64,000 nt of DNA, taken from Castellaniella sp. MT123 (GTDB taxonomy: Bacteria > Pseudomonadota > Gammaproteobacteria > Burkholderiales > Burkholderiaceae_B). Under the pieces are notes generated by a model. That model had not been told where the DNA came from. It did no database searches and saw only the letters and a program-made list of their open reading frames with translations. The stretch covers positions 2,294,001-2,358,000 of the forward strand of contig NZ_CP154879.1 in the NCBI RefSeq assembly GCF_039614765.1, written 5' to 3'. Below, piece after piece: positions 1 to 12,233 of the stretch (position 1 is the first letter of the stretch; the number at the start of each line of letters is the position of its first letter). The translations under genes and the position numbers were made by a program.

Positions 1-14
1 ATGGCGCCCTCCCT

Positions 15-200
15 GTGCAGCGTCGCCGTCTAAGCGGATTAGGCCAGTTTTTCAAGGGCATCCTGCGCGCCGATGCGTACCAGAAGTATCTGGAACACAT
101 GGCGCGCACACACCCAGACCAGGCGCCCGTGTCGGAACGTCAGTTCTGGCGCGAGCGCTACGACTGGGAAGACCGCAATCCGCAAGGGCGCTGCTGTTAG
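15..200 (+). CDS. YbdD/YjiX-family small protein (possibly 5'-partial)
   Basis: Small soluble protein of about 61 residues resembling the YbdD/YjiX family, usually encoded just after the CstA-type peptide/pyruvate carbon-starvation transporter. Visible family marks are the tyrosine/His region (Y-x-x-Y-x-x-H-M), a HPD triplet, the F-x-R-E-R stretch and the typical Arg-Cys-Cys C-terminus. The frame is open to the left edge of the window, and family members usually have a few more N-terminal residues. The GTG at 15 is therefore only the first start visible; the true start may lie outside. The molecular function is unknown. Confidence 0.7.
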   Translation: MQRRRLSGLGQFFKGILRADAYQKYLEHMARTHPDQAPVSERQFWRERYDWEDRNPQGRCC

Positions 201-331
201 GCCGAGGCCTGGCGCAACGCCGCCACCACGGCCAACGGGAACGGACATACCCACCACGGGCCAGCAGACTTTACCATCGGCTGGCCCGTGGAACTGCTAG
301 GATAAAGGCCCCTTTCTTTCACCCACCTGCT

Positions 332-517
332 ATGGCCAGATCACTCAGTCTTGCTTGCGTCTGGATCCTGGCGATCCTGTGTTATGCCGTGCCCTACTGG
401 GTACTGGACGATCTCAACACCTGGTACGGCAGCTTTCTGTTCTGGACAGTGACAGGGGTGCTGGTGATCGTGTGCAACGTGATCGCCACCCGCGACTTCA
501 AGGAGCAAGACCGATGA
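332..517 (+). CDS. Small two-helix membrane protein paired with SSS symporter
   Basis: A 61-residue protein with two hydrophobic segments (about residues 6-24 and 33-52) and a charged tail. It ends in an ATGA overlap with the following sodium:solute symporter, so the two are translationally coupled. Size, topology and position match the DUF3311/DUF997-like small proteins next to SSS transporters (for example YhdT beside PanF). It probably helps assemble or stabilise the transporter, but the sequence alone does not prove this. Confidence 0.7.
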   Translation: MARSLSLACVWILAILCYAVPYWVLDDLNTWYGSFLFWTVTGVLVIVCNVIATRDFKEQDR

Positions 518-1986
518 GCACGACGGCCATCTGGATCGGGGCGCTCATCTACCTCATTGTCTCGGTGGGCGTGGCCTGGATGTCGCGCGACGAATCCACC
601 AATGGCCGCTCGGTGAGCATGTCGGGCTATTTTCTGGGGGCACGACGCTTCGGCGGCTTCGTCTCGGCGCTCAGCTACAGCGCCACCACGTATAGCGCCT
701 TCATGATGGTGGGGCTGGCGGGCCTCACCTACACCGCAGGGGTGGGCGCCTTTGGCTTCGAGATCGTTTATTTCGTCGGGGTGTCGCTGGTGGCCATCTT
801 TGGCCCTCGCTTCTGGCGGGTGGGCAAGGCCTACGATTTCATCACCCCCAGCGAGATGCTGGGGCACCGCTACCAAAGCAAATCGGTGGCTGTTTCCACC
901 GCACTCACCAACTGTCTGTTCCTCATTCCCTATGCGGCCGTGCAGCTGGCTGGCGTGGGTTATCTGCTGGTGGGCATGAGCGACGGCGCCATCAGCTTTA
1001 CCACGGGCACTGTCTTTGCCACGATCGTCGCGCTGGTGTTCTCTTACATCGCCGGCATGCGCTCGGTGATGTGGACAGACGCGCTGCAGGCCGCCTTCAT
1101 GCTGGTATCCGCGTTTGCCGTCGCCCTGCTGGTGGTACATCATCTGGGGGGCTTGTCTTCCATGTTCGGGCAGCTGGCCGAGGTCAAAGGCCAGGTGCTC
1201 ACGGTGCCTGGACCGGGCTTTTTCTCCTTTGCCACCTTCCTGGGCCTGACGCTACCCTGGTTTTTCTTCAGCCTGTCCAATCCGCAAGTCAGCCAGCGCT
1301 TGTTCATGCCCAAGTCTTTGCCGGCCATGCGCCTGATGCTGCTTGGCTTTCTGTGCTTTGGGCTGGTGTACACGCTGGTCGCGGTGACCTGGGGGTTTGG
1401 GGCGTTGCTCGCGCTGCCTGGCCTGCCCAAGGCCGATCTGGCCACTCCCCGATTGCTGGCCTCGGGCATTGTCCCCCCGCTGCTGGCCGAAGTGGTCATG
1501 ATCGGTATTCTGGCGGCGGCCATCTCCACTATCGACTCGATCATGTTGACGCTGTCGTCCATGCTGTCGCGTGACGTCTACGCACACGCCTCGGGTCACC
1601 AGGACGATCGGCGCCAAGTCCGCTTTGGCAAGTGGGTGCTGGCCATCATCGCCGTGCTGGCACTGGCCTTCGCCGAGCTGCAGCTGAACCTGATTGCCGT
1701 GCTGTCAGTAGCCGCCTCCACCGGGTTGGCGGTCACCGTACCCGCCATCATCGGCGCCTTCTACTGGCGCCGGGGCACGGCAGCCGGGGCGCTGGCCAGC
1801 ATTGTGGGCGGCAGCGCCGTCGTGCTGCTGATGTTCGCCACCGGCATCCAGCCCCTGGGGCTATCGGCCGGGGTGTGGGTACTGCCCGTCTCGGTCGTGC
1901 TCTTTGTGGCGGTCAGCCTGTGCACGAGGGCGCCCACCAAGACAGCCGATGAGTTCATTGCTCACTCGCACTGGCGGAAGGCCTGA
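514..1986 (+). CDS. Sodium:solute symporter (SSS family)
   Basis: Inner-membrane secondary transporter of 490 residues, typical SSS length, with about 13 hydrophobic segments. The early part carries the family pattern of a Gly-rich S-x-x-S-Y-S-A-T-T-Y-S-A-F-M helix, followed by a long G-x-R-x-W region. A D-S-I-M-L-T helix corresponds to the Na2-site region. The ATG at 514 overlaps the stop of the small membrane protein upstream. The substrate cannot be read from the sequence; relatives carry monocarboxylates, pantothenate, proline or acetate. No metabolic gene adjoins it to narrow this down. Confidence 0.85.
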   Translation: MSTTAIWIGALIYLIVSVGVAWMSRDESTNGRSVSMSGYFLGARRFGGFVSALSYSATTYSAFMMVGLAGLTYTAGVGAFGFEIVYFVGVSLVAIFGPRFWRVGKAYDFITPSEMLGHRYQSKSVAVSTALTNCLFLIPYAAVQLAGVGYLLVGMSDGAISFTTGTVFATIVALVFSYIAGMRSVMWTDALQAAFMLVSAFAVALLVVHHLGGLSSMFGQLAEVKGQVLTVPGPGFFSFATFLGLTLPWFFFSLSNPQVSQRLFMPKSLPAMRLMLLGFLCFGLVYTLVAVTWGFGALLALPGLPKADLATPRLLASGIVPPLLAEVVMIGILAAAISTIDSIMLTLSSMLSRDVYAHASGHQDDRRQVRFGKWVLAIIAVLALAFAELQLNLIAVLSVAASTGLAVTVPAIIGAFYWRRGTAAGALASIVGGSAVVLLMFATGIQPLGLSAGVWVLPVSVVLFVAVSLCTRAPTKTADEFIAHSHWRKA

Positions 1987-2004
1987 CACCCAGCCAACAC
2001 CCTA

Positions 2005-2033
2005 TTGATTTAGAAGCACAATTCTGCGAAAAT
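2005..2033 (+). promoter_or_regulatory. Candidate sigma70 promoter for rplU-rpmA
   Basis: TTGATT (2005-2010) and GAAAAT (2028-2033) are separated by 17 bases in the only gap upstream of rplU. Each box matches four of six consensus positions. A hairpin (TGTGCC 2104-2109 with GGCACA 2117-2122) lies in the leader between this promoter and rplU and could be part of ribosomal-protein feedback control, which is inference. Confidence 0.35.
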
Positions 2034-2156
2034 GCAAGGCTTGGTCTGGATGCATAAGGCATACAGGCCATTTTTGGCATCCCTGGTGCCTAAAAAAACG
2101 GCTTGTGCCACCTTCCGGCACAGCCCCGGCACCCGGAATTTTTACAGGAATCCCCC

Positions 2157-2468
2157 ATGTACGCGGTCATAAAAACCGGCGGCAAACAGTATCGTGTTTG
2201 CGCCGGCCAGAAACTGAAAATCGAACAGATACCGGCTGACATTGGGCAAGAAATCTCGCTTGACCAGGTCTTGTCGGTCGGCGAAGGCGAAACGCTGAAG
2301 ATCGGCACGCCCTTCGTCACCGGCGCCGCGGTCAAAGCCACCGTTCTTGCACAAGGTCGTCACGACAAGGTCAAGATCTTCAAGATGCGCCGACGCAAGC
2401 ACTACCAGAAGCATCAAGGTCATCGTCAGAACTACACCGAAATCCGCATCGACGCCGTTGCGGCCTGA
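2157..2468 (+). CDS. rplU: 50S ribosomal protein L21
   Basis: Ribosomal protein L21, a component of the large subunit that contacts 23S rRNA. It has 103 residues, the same as E. coli L21, beginning [14 protein letters not shown] and ending with the basic [11 protein letters not shown] region. An upstream in-frame start would add 18 residues unrelated to L21, so the ATG at 2157 preceded by ACAGGA is chosen. It is the first gene of the conserved rplU-rpmA-obgE block. Confidence 0.98.
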   Translation: MYAVIKTGGKQYRVCAGQKLKIEQIPADIGQEISLDQVLSVGEGETLKIGTPFVTGAAVKATVLAQGRHDKVKIFKMRRRKHYQKHQGHRQNYTEIRIDAVAA

Positions 2469-2488
2469 TCCGGTCAAGGAGCACAATC

Positions 2489-2749
2489 ATGGCACACAAA
2501 AAGGGCGGCGGCTCGACTCGCAACGGCCGCGACTCCGAATCGAAACGACTGGGCGTGAAAGTCTATGGCGGTCAGGCCATCCTGGCTGGCGGCATCATCA
2601 TCCGTCAGCGCGGCACTCAGTTCCATCCCGGCGTGAACGTCGGTATCGGCAAGGACCACACGCTGTACTCCCTCGTGGACGGCACCGTGCAGTTCTCCGT
2701 CAAGGGCGCGCTGAACAAGCGCACCGTTTCGGTCAACGCAGCGAGCTGA
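2489..2749 (+). CDS. rpmA: 50S ribosomal protein L27
   Basis: Ribosomal protein L27, 86 residues. It begins [16 protein letters not shown], the conserved N-terminal tail that reaches the peptidyl-transferase centre, and has the R-Q-R-G-T and G-x-D-H-T-L-Y motifs. It lies 20 bases after rplU behind a good AAGGAG site, so the two are co-transcribed. Confidence 0.98.
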   Translation: MAHKKGGGSTRNGRDSESKRLGVKVYGGQAILAGGIIIRQRGTQFHPGVNVGIGKDHTLYSLVDGTVQFSVKGALNKRTVSVNAAS

Positions 2750-2775
2750 TCGCTGCCTGACTGATTTGACTGTTA

Positions 2776-2828
2776 GAAGGCCCCCACGCCGCGCCTTCGG
2801 CTTGCTGCCCCCCAAGGGGGCGCTTTTT
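2776..2828 (+). repeat. Burkholderiales-type GC-rich dispersed repeat / hairpin
   Basis: Downstream of rpmA is a short GC-rich element with a CCCCC-aa-GGGGG hairpin (around 2809-2820) followed by CGC and five T. Elements of this shape, with the C-rich stretch, the GCCTTCGGC motif and the hairpin, are frequent intergenic repeats in Bordetella relatives. It can act as a weak terminator. Classification comes from memory of such repeats, not from a search. Confidence 0.5.
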
Positions 2829-2854
2829 GCCCTGGGCCGGCCCGGCGGCAAAAA

Positions 2855-2884
2855 AGGCCCTGCCTCTCGGCGGGGTCTTTTTTT
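2855..2884 (+). terminator. Rho-independent terminator after rpmA
   Basis: Nine-base-pair stem (2855-2863 with 2870-2878, two G-U pairs), a six-base loop, then a run of seven T to 2884. It ends 18 bases before the obgE start codon, so obgE may have its own promoter or be reached by partial read-through. Confidence 0.7.
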
Positions 2885-2890
2885 CATTAG

Positions 2891-3991
<1,101 letters not shown>

Positions 3992-4035
3992 CCTATCGTT
4001 AGCCGCCTACACCAGCCGTGTCGAGCCCCGCCAGC

Positions 4036-5199
4036 ATGTCCGTTCCAGAACTTTCCCCCTCCATCGCCCAGGACGCCCACCGGCTCGTCCTGAAAGTCGG
4101 TTCGTCCCTGGTCACCAACGAGGGGCGCGGCATCGACCTGCAGGCGGTCGCCCATTGGGCCGAGCAGATCGCCGCCCTGCACGCGGCCGGCCGCCAGGTC
4201 GTGCTGGTTTCCAGCGGAGCGATTGCCGAAGGCATGGCCCGGCTGGGCTGGCCGCGCCGTCCCAAGACCATGCCGGAACTGCAGGCCGCCGCCGCCGTTG
4301 GCCAGATGGGACTGATCCAGGCCTACGAGGCCGCCTTCGCGCGCCATGGCGTTCGCACGGCGCAGATCCTGCTGACCCATGAAGACCTGTCCGACCGTCG
4401 CCGCTACCTGAATGCCCGCAGCACGCTGGTCACGCTGCTGAACCTGGGCGTGGTGCCGATCGTCAACGAGAACGATACCGTCGTCACGGACGAGATCCGG
4501 CTGGGCGACAACGACACGCTGGGCGCGCTGGTCACCAACCTGATCGAAGCCAACGTCCTTGTCATCCTGACCGATCAGTCGGGGCTCTACAGCGCCGACC
4601 CCCGCAAGCACCCCGATGCCCGGTTCATCCACCAGGGACGGGCCGGCGATCCGGCACTCGAGGCCATGGCGGGGGGATCCGGCAGCGCCATCGGCACCGG
4701 CGGCATGCTGACCAAGGTGCTGGCCGCACGCCGCGCAGCCAACAGCGGCGGCCACACGATCATCGCATCCGGCCGCGAGTCGGACGTGCTGCGCCGCCTG
4801 ACCTCGGGCGAACCGATCGGCACCGAATTGCGGGCGGTGCTGCCCGTGAGATCCGCGCGCCAACGCTGGTTGGTGAACCACCTGCGGATGCGCGGCCGCG
4901 TCACGCTGGACGCGGGCGCCGTGCGCGCCCTGACCCAGGGCCATCGCAGCCTGCTGCCCATTGGCGTGATCGACGTGGAAGGCGAATTCGAACGCGGCGA
5001 CGTCGTGGCCTGCGTGGACGAGCACGGTGTGGAATGCGGGCGTGGGCTCATCAACTATTCGTCGGCCGACACCGCGCGGATCCTGCGCCAGCCCAGCACC
5101 CGGATCGCGGAGATCCTGGGGCACCTGTCCGACCCGGAACTCATCCATCGCGACAACCTGGTGGTCACGCGGCCGCGCGCGATTCCAGGCCAGGGATAG
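4036..5199 (+). CDS. proB: Glutamate 5-kinase
   Basis: Catalyses ATP-dependent phosphorylation of glutamate, the first step of proline synthesis, in the cytoplasm. It has the amino-acid-kinase start [11 protein letters not shown], the [10 protein letters not shown] loop, the NENDTVV and [10 protein letters not shown] substrate motifs, and a C-terminal PUA domain (about residues 285-365). The first in-frame start is GTG at 4018; ATG at 4036 gives 387 residues, closer to the family, and is preferred, though neither has a strong ribosome site. proA is not in the window. Confidence 0.95.
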   Translation: MSVPELSPSIAQDAHRLVLKVGSSLVTNEGRGIDLQAVAHWAEQIAALHAAGRQVVLVSSGAIAEGMARLGWPRRPKTMPELQAAAAVGQMGLIQAYEAAFARHGVRTAQILLTHEDLSDRRRYLNARSTLVTLLNLGVVPIVNENDTVVTDEIRLGDNDTLGALVTNLIEANVLVILTDQSGLYSADPRKHPDARFIHQGRAGDPALEAMAGGSGSAIGTGGMLTKVLAARRAANSGGHTIIASGRESDVLRRLTSGEPIGTELRAVLPVRSARQRWLVNHLRMRGRVTLDAGAVRALTQGHRSLLPIGVIDVEGEFERGDVVACVDEHGVECGRGLINYSSADTARILRQPSTRIAEILGHLSDPELIHRDNLVVTRPRAIPGQG

Positions 5200-5245
5200 C
5201 CGTCGCGCGACGGGCGCGGATGGCACGGTCCGGCAGATTCCCGCT

Positions 5246-5734
5246 CTACTTCTGCGCGGGGATGAACAGGGTTTCCTTGACCTCTTCCATGACCACGCAG
5301 CTCTTGGTCTGGGTGACCCCTGGCAGACGTAGCAGGATGTTCCCCAGCAGATTGCGGTACTGCCCGATTTCCTTGATGCGCGCCTTGATCAGATAGTCGA
5401 AGTCCCCCGACACCAGGTGGCATTCCAGCACCTGCGGGACACACAGGACCTCGCGGCGGAATTCCTCGAAGGTGCGTTCCGATTTGCTGGACATGCTGAT
5501 CTCGACGAAGACCAGCAGGCCGGCATCCAGCACAGCCGGCGCCACACGGGCGTGATAACCTGTGATGACGCCGTCACGCTCCAGGCGCCGCACCCGCTCG
5601 ATGCACGGAGTCACGGTCAGGCCGACGGCATCGGCCAGTTCCGTCATCGACAGCCGGCCATTTTGCTGCAGCAGGTCCAGGATCCGCCGGTCGATCTTGT
5701 CTAGGGCATGCATGGATTCTTTCTGTATGCGCAT
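5246..5734 (-). CDS. lrp: Leucine-responsive regulator Lrp
   Basis: AsnC/Lrp-family transcription regulator, 162 residues (E. coli Lrp has 164). The N-terminal helix-turn-helix runs over residues 15-60 with the near-invariant TPCIERVRRLERDGVI segment. The C-terminal RAM domain contains LECHLVSGDFDYLIK and ends with CVVMEEVKET, which makes it Lrp proper rather than a distant AsnC relative. The start at 5734 is supported by GGGAGG just upstream; an internal ATG at 5713 has no such site. It is divergent from dadA, its classic target. Confidence 0.92.
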   Translation of the reverse strand: MRIQKESMHALDKIDRRILDLLQQNGRLSMTELADAVGLTVTPCIERVRRLERDGVITGYHARVAPAVLDAGLLVFVEISMSSKSERTFEEFRREVLCVPQVLECHLVSGDFDYLIKARIKEIGQYRNLLGNILLRLPGVTQTKSCVVMEEVKETLFIPAQK

Positions 5735-5911
5735 CGCGTCCTCCCGGGAGTGCGGTCGTATGGGCGTCAGTCACCCGGAAACCGGGCATTTAGCCCCCAT
5801 CCAGGGCGCCGGACGGGGGCTGCAGGCCCTTGTCCACGACAGGCCAGCATTTTGTCCTGCCCACTCGTCAGCCCGATCATAAAAACCAATCGAAATTCTC
5901 GAATCACTTAT

Positions 5912-5959
5912 TTTTTCATGAAAAATAACCTGAGACTATTGCCTATCATCATGAAAAAT
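5912..5959. promoter_or_regulatory. AT-rich palindromes in the lrp-dadA divergent promoter region
   Basis: The 245-base gap between lrp and dadA is GC-rich next to lrp and abruptly AT-rich next to dadA. It contains a perfect 14-base palindrome TTTTTCATGAAAAA (5912-5925) and a second half copy CATGAAAAAT (5950-5959) about 38 bases on. The spacing and composition fit Lrp operator sites controlling dadA and perhaps lrp itself. This is inferred from context. Confidence 0.5.
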
Positions 5960-5979
5960 TAATCTATTTGAGGTGCGTC

Positions 5980-7230
5980 ATGAAGGTTTTGGTTCTCGGT
6001 GCCGGCGTCGTCGGCGTGGCAAGTGCCTATTACCTCGCCCGACAGGGACATGAAGTCACCGTCATCGACCGGGAATCGGGGACGGCGGAGGAAACCAGCT
6101 TCGGCAACGCGGGGCAGTTATCCTTCGGCTATTCCTCGCCCTGGGCAGCGCCCGGTATCCCCCTGAAGGCGCTGAAGTGGCTGTTCACCCAGCATGCGCC
6201 GCTGACGATCCGCCCCGACGGCAGCCTGTTTCAGCTACGCTGGATGTTCGACATGTGGCGCAACTGCACACCGTCGCGCTATGCCATCAACAAGGACCGC
6301 ATGTTGCGTCTGTCGTCCTACAGCCGCCAATGCCTGCACGAACTGCAAGGCGACACCGACATCCAGTTCGAAGGCCGGCGCCAGGGCACGCTGCAGGTCT
6401 TTCGCACCCAGAAGCAGATGGACGACGCCCAGCGCGACGTTCAGGCGCTCAGCGACGCGGGCGTAGCCTACGAACTGGTGGATGGCGACCACCTGGTCGA
6501 CTACGAACCCGCCCTGCACCAGGTCCGCCACAAGCTGGTCGGCGGTCTGCGCACGCCTGACGACGAAACCGGAGACTGCCGCCTGTTCACTCAGGCCCTG
6601 ACAACATTGGCCGAGGGCCTGGGCGTGAGATTCCGTTATGGCGAGACCATCCAGGCCCTGCACCAGGCCGGCGGCCGGATCTCGGGCGTCCAGTGTCTGT
6701 CCGGGACGCTGCAGGCCGATGCCTATGTGGTGGCGCTGGGCTCCTATTCCCCGTTGCTGCTGCGCGACATCGTCGATCTGCCGATCTACCCCATGAAGGG
6801 TTATTCCATTACTGTGGATATCGCCGATCCCGACCGCGCGCCGGTATCCACCCTGCTGGATGAAACCTACAAAATCGCCCTGACCCGCTTTGACCAGCGC
6901 ATCCGGGTAGGCGGCATGGCCGAAGTCGTCGGCTATGACACCCATCTGGACCCGCGCCGCCAACGCACGCTGGAAATGGTCCTCAATGACCTGTTCCCGG
7001 GCAGCTACAAGGGCAGCGACGTCCATTTCTGGACCGGTCTGCGCCCAAAGACCCCGGACAGCACGCCAATCGTCGGACGCACCCGCCTGGACAATCTGTT
7101 TCTGAATACCGGACACGGCACTCTCGGCTGGACCATGTCCTGCGGCAGCGGGCGGCTGATCGCCGACATCGTGTCGGGGCAGGCCACCGCGATCCGCAGC
7201 GACGACCTGGGCGTGCAACGCTACCGCTGA
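5980..7230 (+). CDS. dadA: D-amino acid dehydrogenase small subunit
   Basis: FAD-dependent oxidoreductase of the DAO superfamily that deaminates D-alanine and other D-amino acids at the membrane, feeding electrons to the respiratory chain. The N-terminal dinucleotide fold is [19 protein letters not shown], followed by the DadA marks [20 protein letters not shown] and, near the C-terminus, [14 protein letters not shown] and the [16 protein letters not shown] loop. ATG at 5980 has GAGG seven bases upstream; a TTG at 5968 is less likely. With this start it has 416 residues. The partner racemase is not adjacent. Confidence 0.95.
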   Translation: MKVLVLGAGVVGVASAYYLARQGHEVTVIDRESGTAEETSFGNAGQLSFGYSSPWAAPGIPLKALKWLFTQHAPLTIRPDGSLFQLRWMFDMWRNCTPSRYAINKDRMLRLSSYSRQCLHELQGDTDIQFEGRRQGTLQVFRTQKQMDDAQRDVQALSDAGVAYELVDGDHLVDYEPALHQVRHKLVGGLRTPDDETGDCRLFTQALTTLAEGLGVRFRYGETIQALHQAGGRISGVQCLSGTLQADAYVVALGSYSPLLLRDIVDLPIYPMKGYSITVDIADPDRAPVSTLLDETYKIALTRFDQRIRVGGMAEVVGYDTHLDPRRQRTLEMVLNDLFPGSYKGSDVHFWTGLRPKTPDSTPIVGRTRLDNLFLNTGHGTLGWTMSCGSGRLIADIVSGQATAIRSDDLGVQRYR

Positions 7231-7239
7231 ACCGGCTGA

Positions 7240-7971
7240 TCAAAGCGCCCAGGCATAGCCGAAGTCGCGCAGCGACTCGACGGGAGGTTCCCGCAACCCT
7301 GCCACTCGGGCCCGCATCCGCAGGCGGCTGATGATGTCACGGCATTTCGGATCCCCGTCCGGAGTGCGTGTCATCGGCCGCCATCCCTGGCGCACCGCCC
7401 CGATGATATCGGCATGGCTGGCGACGTGGCCGGGTGCCTCGAACAGACACAGCAGCACCGCCCGTTCGGCCCCGGTCAGACGCAGGAACGCTCCATCCTG
7501 ATGCGTCAGGCGCCATCCCTGTTCCACCAGGCGCCAGGGGCCGATGCGATGGATCGCGTCCCCCTCGGACAGCGGACTGAATTGCGGCTGTTCCGCGCAA
7601 TCCCCTGACGCCCGCCGGTACCCCAGGGCCCGCAAAGCCGATGCCATCTGGGATGGGGAATCGTCAGGCCGCAGGATGCAATCGACCCCGACCCGCAACA
7701 AGGCCGCCGGCTCGGCGCCCATGGGCCGGCCCAGCAGGGCGACCAGGATCAGGGCCGGATATCGTGTCCGCACAGCCTCGGCCACTCGGCAATTCGACGC
7801 GACATCGGCCATCAGCACCAGCGCATCCGGTGCCCGCACACCAGGGTGGTTCAGCGCCAGGCGTAAGGCCGGCCCGTCCAGAAACCGATCGACCCGCCAC
7901 CCCAAAGCCTTCAGATACCGCGCCCAGGCGTCGTCACCGGGAGCCAGCACCCATACCCGTTGCTCCTCCAT
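7240..7971 (-). CDS. Response-regulator-like winged-helix protein
   Basis: A 243-residue protein with an N-terminal receiver-like alpha/beta region (about 1-105, strands VWVLAPG and DALVLMADV) and a C-terminal OmpR/PhoB-type winged helix (about 140-243, with LTGAERAVLLCLFEAPGHVASHADI spanning its start). The acidic pocket and phospho-acceptor of a true receiver are not clear, so phosphorylation is uncertain. The ATG at 7971 follows GGGGTAAGG; an upstream start would add 27 atypical residues. No histidine kinase is adjacent. The target genes are unknown. Confidence 0.65.
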   Translation of the reverse strand: MEEQRVWVLAPGDDAWARYLKALGWRVDRFLDGPALRLALNHPGVRAPDALVLMADVASNCRVAEAVRTRYPALILVALLGRPMGAEPAALLRVGVDCILRPDDSPSQMASALRALGYRRASGDCAEQPQFSPLSEGDAIHRIGPWRLVEQGWRLTHQDGAFLRLTGAERAVLLCLFEAPGHVASHADIIGAVRQGWRPMTRTPDGDPKCRDIISRLRMRARVAGLREPPVESLRDFGYAWAL

Positions 7972-8101
7972 CCTTACCCCCCATTGCCCCACTTGCGTCC
8001 CGGGCCCATTCGAATGTGGGCATACGCTTCCGTCAGGAATGCCGATTATCACACTAGTAATAATTGATGACCACCAACGTGGTATTCATTTTTAGTCCAA
8101 T

Positions 8102-8479
8102 GTGGACGTGGAAACATTCGGCGAACGACTACGCAAAACCCGGCTCCAGCGCGGTCTATCGCAGGCGCAGCTGGCGCATGCGTGCGGCCTGTCGCAAAGC
8201 GCCATCTCCAGCTACGAGAACGGCAGCCGGCAGTCGCCGAAGAAGCTGTTGAACCTGGCACAGACCCTGCAGGTGGACATCTACTGGCTCAGTCGGGGTG
8301 AAGGCGGCGCCGGCCCGGCATCGAACGCCGTCCAGACAGCCATGCGCGAGCACGAGTCCCCCTGGCCGTTTCCCTCCATCGAGCCCCGGATGTTCTGGTC
8401 CCTGACGCGGAAGGACCGCCAGACTGTGGAATCCGCCGTGTCCGCGCTGATCGACAATCTGCTGGCATCCGGCACCTGA
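8102..8479 (+). CDS. XRE-family helix-turn-helix regulator
   Basis: A 125-residue cytoplasmic DNA-binding protein with a Cro/CI helix-turn-helix at residues 6-60 (FGERLRKTRLQRGLSQAQLA, then SQSAISSYENGSR). The C-terminal half has no recognised domain. The start is GTG at 8102, overlapping an out-of-frame ATG. It is divergent from the winged-helix gene to its left, and the shared 130-base gap contains a CCAC-n4-GTGG inverted repeat around 8070-8081. The target is unknown. Confidence 0.75.
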   Translation: MDVETFGERLRKTRLQRGLSQAQLAHACGLSQSAISSYENGSRQSPKKLLNLAQTLQVDIYWLSRGEGGAGPASNAVQTAMREHESPWPFPSIEPRMFWSLTRKDRQTVESAVSALIDNLLASGT

Positions 8480-8596
8480 CCACCCAGGGCCGGGAACGTC
8501 TTCCGCGGACTGGCCGGCGCGTTCACATCCGGTCACCAAACATCGCAATCGGAACGGCTGGCAGACTCGGGGGCATCCCCGTATACTTCGTTCCAC

Positions 8597-10679
<2,083 letters not shown>

Positions 10680-10716
10680 TGTCCACGGTTTGCGCGGGCA
10701 GGATTGATGATATCTG

Positions 10717-10927
10717 CCAACCCAGCCGCCGCAATGCCCGGTGGTTCCGCGACGCACTCCTGGTGGCCCTTCGGGCTTCCCGGATCTTCTTCGTCCGCCG
10801 GGGCGGCGGGCAAACTCGGCCTTCGGCCTCAAACAGTGCCCGCCGAAAACTCCCCGGCTCCCTTCAGAAGCATCCGGCACCAGTCGAATGGTCGCTCCAC
10901 CACCGGGCATTGCGCCGACTGGGTTGG
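10717..10927. repeat. Long imperfect inverted repeat downstream of thiC
   Basis: Two 37-base arms, 10717-10753 and 10891-10927, are inverted copies of each other with five mismatches (core GCAATGCCCGGTGGT). They enclose 137 bases. Inside is a further pair, GGCGGGCA (10804-10811) and TGCCCGCC. The whole 10680-11381 stretch has no gene I can support. It looks like a nested intergenic repeat element, possibly acting as a transcript-stabilising or terminating structure after thiC. Confidence 0.65.
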
Positions 10928-11204
10928 CTGCATGCGTGAGGATCACAAACCCCGAGTCAACGCTATAGCCTTGATCCGCATGCTCCATGAACGGAAATCG
11001 CCCTCAGGCATACCGCTACGTGGTTTGCACGAGGCGCACGACAGCCCAGCAACACAACCGCTCACGCCTTCACGCTAGGCCATTGCACTACCCAGGCCGT
11101 TGTTATCACCTTGCCGAGCCCCGACACAAGCCCCTGGGGGTCATGCTCCCGGCGCCGACATTGACGGGCGCCGGATGCTGACGAAGGGAGAGCGGGAGAA
11201 GTCG

Positions 11205-11300
11205 GCGGGTGTGTTTGAGCCGCGAAGCGGCGAGTTCGCCCGCCGCCCGCTCGGACGAGGCAGATCCGGGAAGTCCGAAGGACCGTCCGTCACCGTCGGC
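11205..11300. repeat. Inverted second copy of the 10766-10835 dispersed repeat
   Basis: Read on the minus strand, about 11290 to 11211 repeats the stretch 10766-10835. Both contain the core CTTCCCGGATC, then a CGTCCG segment, GGCGGCGGGC, AACTCG, and a short GCC..GGC hairpin ending in CTCAAACA. The two copies are therefore members of one dispersed family in opposite orientation. It resembles GC-rich intergenic repeats common in Bordetella relatives. No coding potential is evident. Confidence 0.6.
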
Positions 11301-11381
11301 AGAGGGGGCGTGACCTCCAGGGGCGCCTCAAGAACTCAGATAAAGCAGACACCACAGCGACCCCCGGTGGCCCTCAACAGC

Positions 11382-12035
11382 CTACTTCACTGCGTACAGG
11401 AAAAGTTCCACCCGCCGGTTCAACGAGCGCCCCTCTGGCGTATTGTTGTCACCCACTGGATTTGCCGCGCCGCGGCCCTCCGAGGTCAGTCGAGCCATCG
11501 CCACCCCCTGCCCCGCCAGATACTGCGTCACCGCCTGCGCGCGCCGCTGCGACAAAGGAATATTGATTGCGTTCGACCCCGTCGAATCCGTATAGCCGAT
11601 CGACTTTGCCCGCAATTCCGGATGCTGGCTCAACGCCCGCGCCACACTGTCGAGCACCGGAAGAAGCTCCGGCTTCAGCACCGACTTGTTCGTATCGAAC
11701 GACACATTGCTGGGGATATTGACCTTCAGTGTCCCATCCGGCATTTCGATCACAGCGACTCCCAGATTGGATGCACCGGATTTTTCCACATCTTGCTTGA
11801 TCCCCTTCCAGTTGTAGCCGACCACCCCGCCGACCACCGAGCCGATACCGGCGCCGATCAGCGCCGACGAACCGGTATCCCCGATCAATGCACCAAGCCC
11901 TGCGCCAAGCGCGGCCCCGGCACCTGCTCCCATGGCCGTATTCTGACCCTGAGGGGACATATTCGCACAGGCCGTCAGCAAAGCCAGGCTGCCAATTGCC
12001 GCCACACGGGCCGCACCTTGAATTCCAGCATACAT
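11382..12035 (-). CDS. OmpA-family outer-membrane lipoprotein with glycine zipper
   Basis: Probable peptidoglycan-associated lipoprotein of 217 residues. A lipobox LLTAC ends the signal peptide at about residue 21. A glycine-zipper segment follows (AMGAGAGAALGAGLGALIG), then an OmpA C-terminal domain (about 100-217) with the peptidoglycan-binding pattern SIGYTDSTGSNAINIPLSQR. The architecture resembles YiaD. ATG at 12035 has AGGAG nine bases upstream; longer frames would cross into the ftsE leader. It is divergent from ftsE. Confidence 0.85.
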   Translation of the reverse strand: MYAGIQGAARVAAIGSLALLTACANMSPQGQNTAMGAGAGAALGAGLGALIGDTGSSALIGAGIGSVVGGVVGYNWKGIKQDVEKSGASNLGVAVIEMPDGTLKVNIPSNVSFDTNKSVLKPELLPVLDSVARALSQHPELRAKSIGYTDSTGSNAINIPLSQRRAQAVTQYLAGQGVAMARLTSEGRGAANPVGDNNTPEGRSLNRRVELFLYAVK

Positions 12036-12233
12036 GAGCGATCTCCTGTTCCTGATGGGACGCCAATAGCGTAACAGGACGAATGCATAAAAATGTAAGT
12101 CCTTGTAGCTGTCCCCGAACCGGCTTGCCTGGGGCCATAGGCGCCCAACAAGCATCGAATCCCACGACACGGAATACAATCGTGTCGAACTGGCCCGACG
12201 GGCCCGGCACCGCGATCGATCCGCAGGAACCGC

